Notes under the pieces: generated by a model
Told to the model about the DNA's origin: nothing
Seen by the model: only the letters and a program-made list of their open reading frames with translations
The model's database searches: none
Shown here: positions 33,177 to 42,604 of the stretch, piece by piece
Position numbering within the stretch: the first letter of the stretch is position 1
Layout: each line of letters starts with the position of its first letter
Made by a program: the position numbers and the translations under genes
From: an uncultured bacterium
Lineage (GTDB): Bacteria; Bacteroidota; Bacteroidia; Bacteroidales; Muribaculaceae
DNA: 50,926 nucleotides
Direction of reading: 5' to 3'
NCBI GenBank assembly: GCA_905214715.1
Contig: CAJMMT010000017.1
Location: 1-50,926 of the forward strand

Positions 33177-36100
33177 TTATTTTTTCAAAAGATTCACTAC
33201 TTTGCAGCCGGCAGGGGTACTGAGGCGCAGTATGTAACGACCCGCAGGCCATGCCGCCGCTTCTATGCGTGCACGTCCCTCGGTCAGTGAGCCGACAGCC
33301 ATACGAATGCCGAGTAGATTCCATACGCTGTATTCACCCTCCTGCGAGCCGACCTTGATATTCCAGGCTTCCGTAGCCGGATTGGGCCAGACGGCGGCTT
33401 CTTCCGTCACTCCGATGCCTTCCACAGCCGATGTGGGATCATAGGATCCTACTTCGTATTCAATCTGTTTAGTAACACCGAGGCCACCCGCATAGGCAAT
33501 CTTGACGCGGAAGCGGATGATATCGCCCTCCTTAAGTCCGCTGAGGGTAGTCTTATACCGGTTATCGCCGTCAGCATTCATCACGATCTCCCGAAAACCG
33601 TTGGTCTCGTCGAAGAGCCACGGACCGGCGAAACCGACGTACTCACCCTTGAAGGAGGCGTGGATATCCACATTAGACCCATTGGTAACACACGTTATTA
33701 TATAATCATCGGTAAAGCTCCCCTCGCTCGACTCTCTGCCAGTGAAAGTACAGCCGACAACATCAGGAGTTCCGGCCTTCTTCACTCTTACGGCATATTC
33801 ACGCGCCGGGAAAATGTCGCCATTTGCCGTTACTATGTTGGCGGTCAGCAGATGTTCGCCAGCCGCGGCCGGTACCCATTCAGCCGTATAAGGAGCCTCG
33901 CCGTCGGTGCCCAACGACACACCATCGCAGAAGAACTCCACTTGCTCTATACCGACGCCACGGTCCTTCACATCGGCCGTAATAACTGTAGCCACGCCTT
34001 CTTCCAGTGTGCCGCTGACAGAGAGTGTGGCCGTAGGACGCAGCACACCATCGCTCTCACAGATTGTATCACCAGCCTTCACAGTCACCTTATGTCCATC
34101 GGAATAAGTAACCTCCAGATCAGTCGTGCCTTGATTGGCGGCTACATAGGTGATTCGGCCATCCAATTCGAAAGCCATCGCCAGGGGATGATCCGCTGTA
34201 ATATCCATACGTGGGGTGCCCAGCAGCGACATAGTATGAAGCCAATGGTAGGTGTGAGCCTGCGATTCACCGAACTTCTCGCCGAGATGCGAGCAGCGGG
34301 AATAAAGGTCGAGCGCCTTTATAGGGTCCGACATAGCCAGATAACGCAACCATGTGTCATACCAGATGTTAGGGTTGCTGTCGTCGGCAAGAATCTGCGT
34401 CTCCTGACACATCGCCTCCCAAAGGCGAGCATGATACTCAGGTCGATTACATAGGTAGAAGGAACCGGCATGTACGGGATAGATCTGTATGCCGTAGCTG
34501 CCGGCCATACCGCCGCCCCAGAAATTCTCGTTATCGTAAGCATTGCCGAACACTCTGGAAGCCAGTGCCGAAGTAAATCCCGGTTCAAGGTTTGTGTCGT
34601 CGACATCAAACCAATACTGTTCAATTGCCGACAGCTCGGTAACGTAAAGATATACCGCCAGGTCGCGCAATTCGCGGTTTCCCGTAACATCGGCCCAAAG
34701 CATCAGGGCCGTATTGAACTGCATAGCCTCGGAGGTAGACTCCTGATCGTTCCCAAGCGAGAGTGAGGCAGTGCCGTTAGCCCAGCAGTGTCCCGCATAC
34801 GGGCTGAAAGAACGTAGATAAGGGAACATCGGGTCCTGACGGTCGGCGGATGCTACATCGCGCACCAGCAGGTCAATCATACCCTGCCATCCATCGAGCC
34901 AGGAACGGTCGTAGCGCGCCACGAATGCCGCCGCACGTATGAAATATCCCCAATGGAAATTGTGGTCATTCATATTTGTGTCCTGTCCATGGCCGGCGGG
35001 ATAGCCGAGCATCGTGTTCCAGGGCTTGTGATAGTAAAACATGAAGGCGATATCGCCGGGAGTGTAGACCAACCAGCGCTCCAGCTGTTTCTTCACAAGT
35101 TCGAAGGCGGTACGGAAACCCTCTTCATCGCCCGATGCCTTGGCAGCTTCTGCTGTCTGCAACATACGGTTGAGCAATTGGCCATCATTGTAGGAATCGG
35201 TCCAGTCGGCGAAACCATTGTCTTCGCATACGGCGGCCACAAGCCTCTTCATCTCCTCAGTCGAGAAAGAAGTCTCGGTTGTCAGCTCGGGATGCGCGGG
35301 CAGCGACGGGAGCAGACCGTGGAAGGTCAGTTCCGTGCTGAATTCCGTCACAGGCGCCATACGCAGGGTGCCACGTACAGTGGGATAATCAATATCCAGA
35401 TACTCCGGGGCCTCGCCCTTAAGATTCACATAGTGGTGAGGCAGCAGACCGGCGAGAACACGGTTCTCCGCGCCCTCCTTTACATCGGCTGTGAATTTAT
35501 ATGTTGTGATAACCTTGCCCGTATTCCGGTCATAGGCCCACTCCGCGCGAGTGTCGGCAGGGAAAGCGAAAGCATAGGAGTGGAAAGCCTGCGCGACCTT
35601 CTTGTGGTCGCCATCCTTCGGCAACATCGCTACAGTCCAGTAATCCTTACCGGCGAGATCGGAAGTGAGCAGAGAGCCTTGCTGAGTCCAGTGACACCCT
35701 TCGGGTCCGTATACAGCATACGAGCCGCCGTTATAACTATTGGTGATATATGCTGTGGAACCCTCAATCGTTACGGTGCCCATCCTGACATCGATAACAA
35801 CGGGAGCATCGCCTGTCTTGGTGAAATATACCATAGGCATACCGAGACCCACGATAGCTTCCATAGATGATGCATCGTCAGCCCAGCGTATGGTAACCGT
35901 CCAATCGGAATAATCGCACACAGTGGATTCGGAAGCCGAGAGCCCCTGAACGCCTATCGTGACAGGAACATCGGCCGTAGCACCCTGAAATCGCAGGTTG
36001 TCTATCATCACGAGTCCTTGGTCTTTCGGACATAGTGTAAGCGGATAATTGAATATGGCCGTGGCATGGGAATTGGCAATCTCGGCACTCCACCAATCGT

Positions 36101-36308
36101 TGGTAGGAGCGGGACGACCGGCGGCTTTGCCGCTGAGATATGGATTGCCCACAGGGTAACCATTACGCCCCGCCTCATCCTTGCCGGGGAATTCGTCGGA
36201 GTATGAAGCATTGCCTATCTTCACCACACCGGCCGTGGCAGTGAGCGGAAGCATGGCCGTCAGACCTGCTCCAAGCAATAAAATCCGCGCTGCTTTAACT
36301 TTTTTCAT
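33177..36308 (-). CDS. secreted GH81 endo-beta-1,3-glucanase
   Basis: A 1043-residue enzyme that would cut beta-1,3-glucans such as laminarin or fungal and yeast glucan. Signal peptide at residues 1-26. The GH81 catalytic region (about 50-750) contains MNDHNFHWGYFIRAAAF, with the candidate acid Asp near 448, and GNDQESTSEAM, with catalytic-site Glu residues near 523-527. An Ig-like Big_7 segment (VEFFCDGVSLGTDGEAPYTA) follows at about 785-845. The repeated beta-rich module shared with the next gene is at about 855-965, and a T9SS-type sorting tail (WPNPATEAWNI...GRYILRL) closes the protein. The promoter is at 36364-36394. Confidence 0.9.
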   Translation of the reverse strand: MKKVKAARILLLGAGLTAMLPLTATAGVVKIGNASYSDEFPGKDEAGRNGYPVGNPYLSGKAAGRPAPTNDWWSAEIANSHATAIFNYPLTLCPKDQGLVMIDNLRFQGATADVPVTIGVQGLSASESTVCDYSDWTVTIRWADDASSMEAIVGLGMPMVYFTKTGDAPVVIDVRMGTVTIEGSTAYITNSYNGGSYAVYGPEGCHWTQQGSLLTSDLAGKDYWTVAMLPKDGDHKKVAQAFHSYAFAFPADTRAEWAYDRNTGKVITTYKFTADVKEGAENRVLAGLLPHHYVNLKGEAPEYLDIDYPTVRGTLRMAPVTEFSTELTFHGLLPSLPAHPELTTETSFSTEEMKRLVAAVCEDNGFADWTDSYNDGQLLNRMLQTAEAAKASGDEEGFRTAFELVKKQLERWLVYTPGDIAFMFYYHKPWNTMLGYPAGHGQDTNMNDHNFHWGYFIRAAAFVARYDRSWLDGWQGMIDLLVRDVASADRQDPMFPYLRSFSPYAGHCWANGTASLSLGNDQESTSEAMQFNTALMLWADVTGNRELRDLAVYLYVTELSAIEQYWFDVDDTNLEPGFTSALASRVFGNAYDNENFWGGGMAGSYGIQIYPVHAGSFYLCNRPEYHARLWEAMCQETQILADDSNPNIWYDTWLRYLAMSDPIKALDLYSRCSHLGEKFGESQAHTYHWLHTMSLLGTPRMDITADHPLAMAFELDGRITYVAANQGTTDLEVTYSDGHKVTVKAGDTICESDGVLRPTATLSVSGTLEEGVATVITADVKDRGVGIEQVEFFCDGVSLGTDGEAPYTAEWVPAAAGEHLLTANIVTANGDIFPAREYAVRVKKAGTPDVVGCTFTGRESSEGSFTDDYIITCVTNGSNVDIHASFKGEYVGFAGPWLFDETNGFREIVMNADGDNRYKTTLSGLKEGDIIRFRVKIAYAGGLGVTKQIEYEVGSYDPTSAVEGIGVTEEAAVWPNPATEAWNIKVGSQEGEYSVWNLLGIRMAVGSLTEGRARIEAAAWPAGRYILRLSTPAGCKVVNLLKK

Positions 36309-36363
36309 GGGTTTGTAGGTTAAGCTTTAATAAGCCTTGTATAGGCATGTGGAAAATCTGTCG

Positions 36364-36394
36364 CAAATGTATAATTAGGCCTGATTATCGCAAA
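36364..36394 (-). promoter_or_regulatory. promoter of the GH81 operon
   Basis: TTTG, 19 bp, TACATTTG on the minus strand, an exact match, giving a 5' leader of about 50 nt before the GH81 start codon. Confidence 0.65.
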
Positions 36395-36483
36395 AAATCC
36401 TACTACTGCAAAACTACGCACTTTTGAAAATAGTTTTGTTATAGCAAGTTATGAATTACATGGCATCATGGGAAATGAGGGTG

Positions 36484-39438
36484 TTATGCATCCTTCGGGG
36501 ATGTGCTGTCTTCGAGTTCGAGCTGTTTGAAGAAGGCTTGGAAAGACTGCGCGGTGGGCATGCCGAGCTTCTTGCGCAGGCGGAAGCGGAGGCTCTCTGC
36601 GCCACGCACGGAGACATTCATCAGCTGCGCGATCTCTTTCGTCGAAAGATTCATGCGCAGGTAGGAACAGAGACGTATCTCCTGGCGTGTAAGATTAGGA
36701 TAATGGACAAGGAGACGGTTGATCATCTCGTCGAACACAAGGTTGAAGTTCTCATCAAGTTTCTCCCAGTTTATGTCATCGGCGTTATGGAAACGGATAG
36801 AAGAGCGTATTTTCTTCAGGCGTGCCGCCACCTCCCGGTCGGAAATATGACCTGAGGCTGAAATTATATCGTCGAGTTCACGTGATATGTCGGCTACAAT
36901 GTCTGCGCTACGCTTAACGGCGATACCGGAGGAGGCCAGTTCCGAGGTCTTCTCCTTGACCAGATTCGATAGATCCTTGTTGAGCAATGCAGCCGATTCC
37001 TTTTCTTCAAGAAGACGCTTACGCTCACGCTCGGCCTCCTGCCGCTGGAGTTCCGCCTCGCGGCGGCGACGTCGCCACGCAGCTACGGCCTTCTCGATTC
37101 CTTTTATTACCAAGCTCAAGACTATGAGCGCCAGAATTACGAAGATAGTCGTGGCCCACCAGGTCTGATACCACGCCGGAATGATACGGAAACTGACGGA
37201 AGAATGGCTCACCTGACCAGTGAAAGAATCGTGGACACGCAGATGGAGCGTGTAGCGGCCCGGCGCGAGACGGTTGAAATCTCGCTCATGATTGGTGGAA
37301 TATGGTGTCCAGAAATTCTCGTACCCCTCCAGCCAGGAAGAATATGTTACTGCATCGGCATACCGATATTCAGGCATCGAAAAACTGAAACGCATGGAAT
37401 TGCGGTCATGCGACGTCTCGAAATAATTGGTTCCTGTGTTTCGGAAGATAAAATCTTCGGTTCCCTCCTCGCGGCTGTCAATGAAAATGGCATAGTCAAT
37501 CTTCGGTTTGCGCGGAGTCGTGGGGGTGAAATCACCGTCGACAGCAAAGAAGCCGTTGTCCTGATTGAAAACGGTGCGTCCGTCCGGCAGGGAAGAGATA
37601 TTGCCGAGATTCATCTGCAGACGGTCTACGGCATTCTTGCACTGAAGGATCTTACGAAGGTATGTCTTGCCATCGCGGCGCACGTATGCGAGCCAACCGT
37701 CGCGATAACCCCAGAGACGGCCATCAGGAGTCTCAATGACCCTGACGGGAATATCCTCGGTGTGGAAGATTTTGTCGAGCCACACAGCTTTCTTAAGTGG
37801 AGAGTGCAAGCCTGAGCCCTCCTGAAAGTGGAAGCCATCGGCAGCGGAGATGTAGACCCGGCCACCAATTTTGGTCACGAGATTGTCTCGGTCGGAAGGG
37901 AGGCCATGCTTGCTGTCGAAGGTGCGTATGTCGGTAACGCGAGTGAAATCGGACGACAGACGGGCGCGGTAAACACCTTTGATCCAATTGCTCACCCATA
38001 TGTCATTATCCGCGTCAAGCTCAAAGTTGGCGGTACCTTCAGGGGCACCCGCTATATTTGTCTTCAGACGATAGCCCGTATCATCGCGCTGAAGCAGCGC
38101 GAACCCGTCATATAGACTGGCAATAACAAGGCCATCGGCTCCGGCAATCTTCCTGAAACCCCAGGAGGGCCCTACTCCCTTGATTTCATGCACTCCGGAA
38201 CTGTCAATGAAGAAAGTGCCACCCACCGAACCACACAGAATCACACCATCTATTTCAGCAAGACTCCATATCTGGAAATTCATGCCGGGAACCTCCGCAG
38301 GCTGCGGTTCATAGGAAATGTGCTCATCAGGCACCGGTATAGAGTAAAGCCCCTGATTTGTACCCACATACATTACATCCCCACTTATCAGTGATGCATA
38401 GCCGGTACCGGGACTCATATTGTCGGTGAAAAGAGAGCGGAAGGGAGAATCAAACACAATATAGGCCAATCCGTTGTCGAGACCGGTCCAGATATTGCCA
38501 TCGCTATCCGGGAATAGGCTCAACACAGTGTTGTTGCTCAGACCGTTGTCTCGGTCTATGCGGTGGATGTCGCCATTACGGCGGTCGTAGGCAATGAGAC
38601 CGTTGCCTACGGTTCCGATTGCTATCCAGCGCGAAGATTCGGCGGCAGTGAATAGATTTCTGTCACGGATAGCATCGGAAAGTCCCCCGATTTCCACTTG
38701 TCTGACCGGAGAGCGGGAAAGATCCCAAAGGGAACCGCTGACACACATGGCCAACGGGGCACCGTCGACCGGGCTTGTGAAGCCACCCCTCACCTCACGT
38801 GCAGCCGGGATTTCCGACCCGTAAAGCTTGTGAAAGTCACCATCGCGCATCTCGAAGATAGCAGTCGCCGTAGCCACGTAGAGATGGCCTGCGGCCGTCC
38901 ACATTTTCTCGATACGACCGGGGAAATAGAAAGTACGGAATGAATTTCGGGTCTCCGAATAAAGCAGCACATGGTTGCTGGCCTGAAAGGCGTATGAATC
39001 GTCAGGCAAAGGAATGATATTCCATACATCTTTCAGTTTTCCCGGCTTGACCGAGATTCCGGAACGCAGCGATATGAACCGGGACTTGCGCAGAGGCACG
39101 CTGTTTTCAAAATAGCCCAACTCATCGAAGGCTCCCACATAGAAGCGGCTACCGTCGCGGTTCTTCACTACACTTCTCACAGCAGTGTTATTGCTGACGG
39201 GAATGCGGTTCCAGCCATTGCCGTCGCTGATAAGCAACCCCATGTTGTTGGCCACCAGCATAGAGCGGCCTGAAGTTTCGGCCACACCCCAGTTCTGCGT
39301 ACCGCCGTTATAGTCCTGAACGCCGAAATTCCTGACATAGGGAAACTGCGCCTCAGCCGGGAAGAGGAAGACAAGGAATAGAATTGCGGTAAGCAGTCGA
39401 CGAAATGACCTGACGGGGAACAGCATGCAGGCGTTCAT
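36484..39438 (-). CDS. membrane-spanning propeller/Y_Y_Y regulator with LuxR-type HTH
   Basis: A 984-residue one-component sensor. I start at 39438 (MNACMLFPVRSFRR); 39426 is an alternative. A signal or anchor helix (LLTAILFLVFLFPAEA) is followed by two-component-type propeller repeats to about residue 680 (DGNIWTGLDNGLAY is typical). Then come a Y_Y_Y domain (about 690-750), one membrane helix (TTIFVILALIVLSLVI, about 762-777), a basic coiled coil and a C-terminal LuxR-like helix-turn-helix (LTRQEIRLCSYLRMNLSTKE). Unlike hybrid two-component systems it has no kinase. It lies just upstream of the GH81 operon and probably senses glucan fragments in the periplasm to control it. Confidence 0.85.
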   Translation of the reverse strand: MNACMLFPVRSFRRLLTAILFLVFLFPAEAQFPYVRNFGVQDYNGGTQNWGVAETSGRSMLVANNMGLLISDGNGWNRIPVSNNTAVRSVVKNRDGSRFYVGAFDELGYFENSVPLRKSRFISLRSGISVKPGKLKDVWNIIPLPDDSYAFQASNHVLLYSETRNSFRTFYFPGRIEKMWTAAGHLYVATATAIFEMRDGDFHKLYGSEIPAAREVRGGFTSPVDGAPLAMCVSGSLWDLSRSPVRQVEIGGLSDAIRDRNLFTAAESSRWIAIGTVGNGLIAYDRRNGDIHRIDRDNGLSNNTVLSLFPDSDGNIWTGLDNGLAYIVFDSPFRSLFTDNMSPGTGYASLISGDVMYVGTNQGLYSIPVPDEHISYEPQPAEVPGMNFQIWSLAEIDGVILCGSVGGTFFIDSSGVHEIKGVGPSWGFRKIAGADGLVIASLYDGFALLQRDDTGYRLKTNIAGAPEGTANFELDADNDIWVSNWIKGVYRARLSSDFTRVTDIRTFDSKHGLPSDRDNLVTKIGGRVYISAADGFHFQEGSGLHSPLKKAVWLDKIFHTEDIPVRVIETPDGRLWGYRDGWLAYVRRDGKTYLRKILQCKNAVDRLQMNLGNISSLPDGRTVFNQDNGFFAVDGDFTPTTPRKPKIDYAIFIDSREEGTEDFIFRNTGTNYFETSHDRNSMRFSFSMPEYRYADAVTYSSWLEGYENFWTPYSTNHERDFNRLAPGRYTLHLRVHDSFTGQVSHSSVSFRIIPAWYQTWWATTIFVILALIVLSLVIKGIEKAVAAWRRRRREAELQRQEAERERKRLLEEKESAALLNKDLSNLVKEKTSELASSGIAVKRSADIVADISRELDDIISASGHISDREVAARLKKIRSSIRFHNADDINWEKLDENFNLVFDEMINRLLVHYPNLTRQEIRLCSYLRMNLSTKEIAQLMNVSVRGAESLRFRLRKKLGMPTAQSFQAFFKQLELEDSTSPKDA

Positions 39439-39536
39439 GATGATGGAATAGAGTGTATGGTTCAGTGTTATTTCATTGGCAAAAATAATCAAAAAACCGG
39501 ATTTTTCAGTAACAGGTATAGGCTGGTATTATTGTT

Positions 39537-40553
39537 TTAGCGGTTGATGACATCGAGTATCAGTTTCACGGCATATGCAACGTAGAGGACAATCAGAATT
39601 ATGCCTTCCTTGCGGCTTATTGTTTTCGGACCTATGATGGCACCGAATATCCATACTGCTGCCGCACTTATCACAAGAGCCGAGAAATCGAACAGGGATA
39701 TCGTGCCTGTGTCGAGTGGTTTGATTGTGGCGCAAAGACCGAGGATAAAGAATATATTGAACACGCATGCTCCGACTACATTGCCCAAGGCGAGGCCCGA
39801 CTGACGTTTTACAGCGGCTATCACAGATGTGACCAAATCAGGCACCGAACTTCCGAACCCCACTATGGTGAGTCCTATAAGACCCTCGGAGAGTCCCGCC
39901 CGGCGGGCTATTCCGGATGCTCCGTCGACGAGCCAGTCGCCGCCGAAGAAAAGCGCCGCGAGACTCGCCGCCACGCTTACCGTAGCGATTACGAGCTGAC
40001 GGCGGCTTACCGATGCGCTGTCAGCTTTGTCGTGGTGATGAGTCTGACCTGCGGTGGGCACTGCAGATGCAGGTGCCTTTGTCTGATGGCTCATGCCGAA
40101 TGTATAGACCATGAATATCACGAAGAAAAGCATGAACATGAGTCCGTCGGTGCGATCGATTATGTCGGACGCACTGCCATCAAAGAGCTTGTCGTCGCTG
40201 CAGAAGAAGAGAGCGAGCGATGCGAGCAGTAGCATGGGAAGTCCTTTCCATTGCATGTCGGCTGTTATGGGGATAGGTCTTATAACCGCCACAATGCCGA
40301 TTACCAAAAGGATATCGAAAATGTTTGCCCCGACAATGTCTCCCAATGCCAACTGCGAATGATTCTGAATCGTGGACATTATGCAGACCACGAGGTCTGG
40401 AGCGGAAGAGCCGAAAGCGACAACCGTAAGACCTATCACGAGTCCTGAGACATGCAACTTACGGGCAATGACTATCGCGCCATCGGTGAGATAGTTGCCT
40501 CCGAGAACTATAAGTGCGAGACCGAGAAGAAAGAATAGTATATCGTGGAGCAT
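39537..40553 (-). CDS. K+-dependent Na+/Ca2+ exchanger-family membrane protein
   Basis: A 338-residue antiporter of the CaxA/YrbG family with about ten membrane helices. The two alpha repeats are visible: VVAFGSSAPDLV with GDIVGANIFD, and IVGFGSSVPDLV with GNVVGACVFN. The central loop is rich in histidine and lysine (TAGQTHHHDKADS), perhaps a metal-sensing region. The start codon lies inside a 43-bp perfect palindrome, which could hide the ribosome site in the mRNA. Confidence 0.9.
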   Translation of the reverse strand: MLHDILFFLLGLALIVLGGNYLTDGAIVIARKLHVSGLVIGLTVVAFGSSAPDLVVCIMSTIQNHSQLALGDIVGANIFDILLVIGIVAVIRPIPITADMQWKGLPMLLLASLALFFCSDDKLFDGSASDIIDRTDGLMFMLFFVIFMVYTFGMSHQTKAPASAVPTAGQTHHHDKADSASVSRRQLVIATVSVAASLAALFFGGDWLVDGASGIARRAGLSEGLIGLTIVGFGSSVPDLVTSVIAAVKRQSGLALGNVVGACVFNIFFILGLCATIKPLDTGTISLFDFSALVISAAAVWIFGAIIGPKTISRKEGIILIVLYVAYAVKLILDVINR

Positions 40554-40591
40554 GAGCGTATGTTTTAATAATTAAAACATACGCTCATGCT
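40549..40591. repeat. 43-bp perfect palindrome over the exchanger start codon
   Basis: The arms AGCATGAGCGTATGTTTTAA and T, then a single central A, then A and TTAAAACATACGCTCATGCT pair without a mismatch (40549-40569 and 40571-40591). The exchanger ATG is at 40551-40553, within the right arm as read on the minus strand. It can form a very stable hairpin in DNA or RNA. Confidence 0.9.
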
Positions 40592-40652
40592 TTGTGTTCA
40601 CTCCATAATACTCTTCCCACGCCAACAGAGAGAGGCGCGGATGAACGCGCAG

Positions 40653-41297
40653 TTATATCTCTATGAAATGCGAACGGTCGAATCCGCATACAGGACACAC
40701 AAAGTCTGCCGGCAGATTGTTTTCCGATTCCACTTCATAACCGCATACATCGCATTTGAATCTCCGTATCTCATTCTTCGATGTGGATTCAGACTTTGAT
40801 TCATCTCTGTAAGTCGGAGCATTTTTCGGCGCACTCCCTTTTATAACACTATGATAATAAGCGTATGTCATGGGTGTGCCGTTTCCTCCGTAAGAGTTTT
40901 TCAGTTTGCCTATGACAATCATATGAGTACCACAGTCTATAGAATCCACTGCGTCTAAAATAAGACGGCCACAGAAATCACCTTTGACCGCCGGAGCACC
41001 GTCAAGTTCATCGTATCCGAAGTCGGCATATTTGTCGCAATCACGGGCTGACCGGAATCCGAAGGAACTGATAATAGATGGATCCGTATCTTCAGATATG
41101 ATCGATATGCAGAACCTCGGATTATTCTTCAGACAGTCAAGCGTATAATTCTTTTTGTTTAAACAAATCGCCAGCGTGGGATTCTCGCTTGTAACCTGAA
41201 AACAGGTGTTTATTATGCAACCTACGGGACTGCCGTCGGAATAGCATCCGACGACATAAAGTCCGTAAGTTATATTATATAGGGCATTGCTGTCCAT
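40653..41297 (-). CDS. flavin reductase-rubredoxin fusion (high-molecular-weight rubredoxin)
   Basis: A 214-residue electron-transfer protein. Residues 1-155 are an FMN-binding flavin reductase domain (LYNITYGLYVVGCYSDG, ENPTLAICLNKKNYT, HMIVIGKL). Residues about 175-214 are a rubredoxin (FKCDVCGYEVE, then FVCPVCGFDRSHF) with two CxxC iron ligands. Such proteins pass electrons from NADH to rubrerythrin or flavodiiron proteins to reduce peroxide or oxygen. It lies 12 bp after rubrerythrin, consistent with that role. Confidence 0.92.
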   Translation of the reverse strand: MDSNALYNITYGLYVVGCYSDGSPVGCIINTCFQVTSENPTLAICLNKKNYTLDCLKNNPRFCISIISEDTDPSIISSFGFRSARDCDKYADFGYDELDGAPAVKGDFCGRLILDAVDSIDCGTHMIVIGKLKNSYGGNGTPMTYAYYHSVIKGSAPKNAPTYRDESKSESTSKNEIRRFKCDVCGYEVESENNLPADFVCPVCGFDRSHFIEI

Positions 41298-41309
41298 TAT
41301 ACACCGGAA

Positions 41310-41852
41310 TCAATAGTTTTTCGCTTCTATCTCGAAGAAGCTGCGTTTATGATGGCACACCGGGCAGACTTCAGGCGCTTTCTTTCCGATGTGGATGTGT
41401 CCGCAATTACGGCAGATCCAAACAGTGTCTCCCTCGCGTGAGAACACGATGCCCTCCTCGATGTTTTGCAACAGACGGCGATAGCGCTCCTCGTGGTGCT
41501 TTTCTATAGCGGCAACGGCACGGAACCGATAAGCTATCTCAGGGAATCCCTCTGCTTCAGCTTCTTCCGCCATCTTCGCGTACATCTCGGTCCATTCATA
41601 GTTCTCTCCCTGAGCTGCGGCGCGCAGATTGTCCATCGTATCGGATATCTCACCACCGTTCAGGAGTTTGAACCATAGTTTGGCGTGCTCTTTCTCATTG
41701 TTTGCGGTCTCTTCGAAAATCGCGGCAATCTGCTCGTATCCATCCTTGCGTGCTTTAGACGCGAAATATGAATACTTGTTACGTGCCATTGATTCTCCTG
41801 CAAACGCTTCCTGAAGGTTGCGTTCGGTCTTTGTTCCTTTCAAGTCTTTCAT
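41310..41852 (-). CDS. rbr: rubrerythrin
   Basis: A 180-residue peroxide reductase. The N-terminal four-helix domain has the diiron ligands in EAFAGESMARNKY, EETANNEKEHAKLW and AAIEKHHEERY. The C-terminal rubredoxin site is ICRNCGHIHIGKKAPEVCPV. It protects anaerobes from hydrogen peroxide. It stands between the PerR-like regulator upstream and the flavin reductase-rubredoxin downstream, which forms a complete regulated peroxide-defence operon. Confidence 0.96.
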   Translation of the reverse strand: MKDLKGTKTERNLQEAFAGESMARNKYSYFASKARKDGYEQIAAIFEETANNEKEHAKLWFKLLNGGEISDTMDNLRAAAQGENYEWTEMYAKMAEEAEAEGFPEIAYRFRAVAAIEKHHEERYRRLLQNIEEGIVFSREGDTVWICRNCGHIHIGKKAPEVCPVCHHKRSFFEIEAKNY

Positions 41853-41889
41853 TTTATCGAATTATTTTTGTTAAACTATTATGTACTTG

Positions 41890-42324
41890 TCAACCTATTT
41901 TATCAGTCCTTCCTTCACATTCCGGACAAATGCCTTTAAAGTATATATTCACATTATCGCAGGTAAAATTGCCCGGTGGTGTCAGCATGGACATATCGAA
42001 CGGAATATCATAAATTTTTCTACAGTTACGGCATATAAAATGCGCGTGAGGTTCACATAACGTAGAATCATATCTTGTAGAATCGGATGATATGTTTATA
42101 TCATTCACAAGACCTTTTTCCGCGAGTAGTTTCACACTGTTGAACACGGTAGTTCTGGATAGCGTAGGGTTATTACCATGCACAAAAGAGTAAATTTCAT
42201 CTGCGGTCGGATGAGTCTTACTTAAGGATATAAATTTCAGAATCTCAAGCCTCTGCATAGACGGTCTGATACCAGCGTCAATAAGTTTCTTGAGAAGAGC
42301 ATTGTTATTAACGTCGTTTTTCAT
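41890..42324 (-). CDS. Fur-family regulator, PerR-like
   Basis: A 144-residue metalloregulator. The winged helix is at about residues 10-80 (IRPSMQRLEILKFIS, HPTADEIYSFVHGNNPTLSR), the metal-binding region is CEPHAHFICRNCRKIYD, and the structural zinc site CRNC pairs with CPEC near the end. The His-containing SDSTRYDSTLCEPHAHF resembles PerR, and the operon with rubrerythrin supports a peroxide-sensing role. The ATG at 42324 is preferred over the one at 42336 because it gives the usual N-terminus. A palindrome at 42343-42355 is its likely operator. Confidence 0.87.
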   Translation of the reverse strand: MKNDVNNNALLKKLIDAGIRPSMQRLEILKFISLSKTHPTADEIYSFVHGNNPTLSRTTVFNSVKLLAEKGLVNDINISSDSTRYDSTLCEPHAHFICRNCRKIYDIPFDMSMLTPPGNFTCDNVNIYFKGICPECEGRTDKIG

Positions 42325-42342
42325 CTGAAGCCACATCTAATC

Positions 42343-42383
42343 TGTATTAAATACAAAATTATATCAATTCCAGATAAAACAAA
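42343..42383 (-). promoter_or_regulatory. promoter and Fur-type palindrome of the perR-rbr operon
   Basis: TAATTTTG (42354-42361) with TTTG 18 bp upstream on the minus strand is the promoter. TGTATT-A-AATACA (42343-42355) overlaps the -7 box and the start site and is a candidate PerR operator. Confidence 0.55.
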
Positions 42384-42604
42384 ATGATTTAACATTTTTT
42401 ACATCTTTTACAGATATGATGATGGAACGGCAGAGGGATTACCCAGCCTCGCCCAAGGCACTCGCAATTATGATGGAACCGGCTTGGCGCATATACGATA
42501 CATTCTATTTGCACATTCCATTTATATTTCTTAAATTTAGAGAGTTTTTACCTGCCACCCGAATAACTGATTATCTTAAATCCACCTAACGAGTTAAACT
42601 ACAA

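Noticed and set aside
33660..34454. 264-codon and 305-codon plus-strand frames opposite GH81
   Set aside because: Antisense shadows of the GH81 gene, with no start context or domain.
42420..42490. Two similar ATGATGGAAC segments about 50 bp apart upstream of the Crp/Fnr gene
   Set aside because: The match is about 10 bp, with no structure or promoter around it; not enough to call a repeat or operator.
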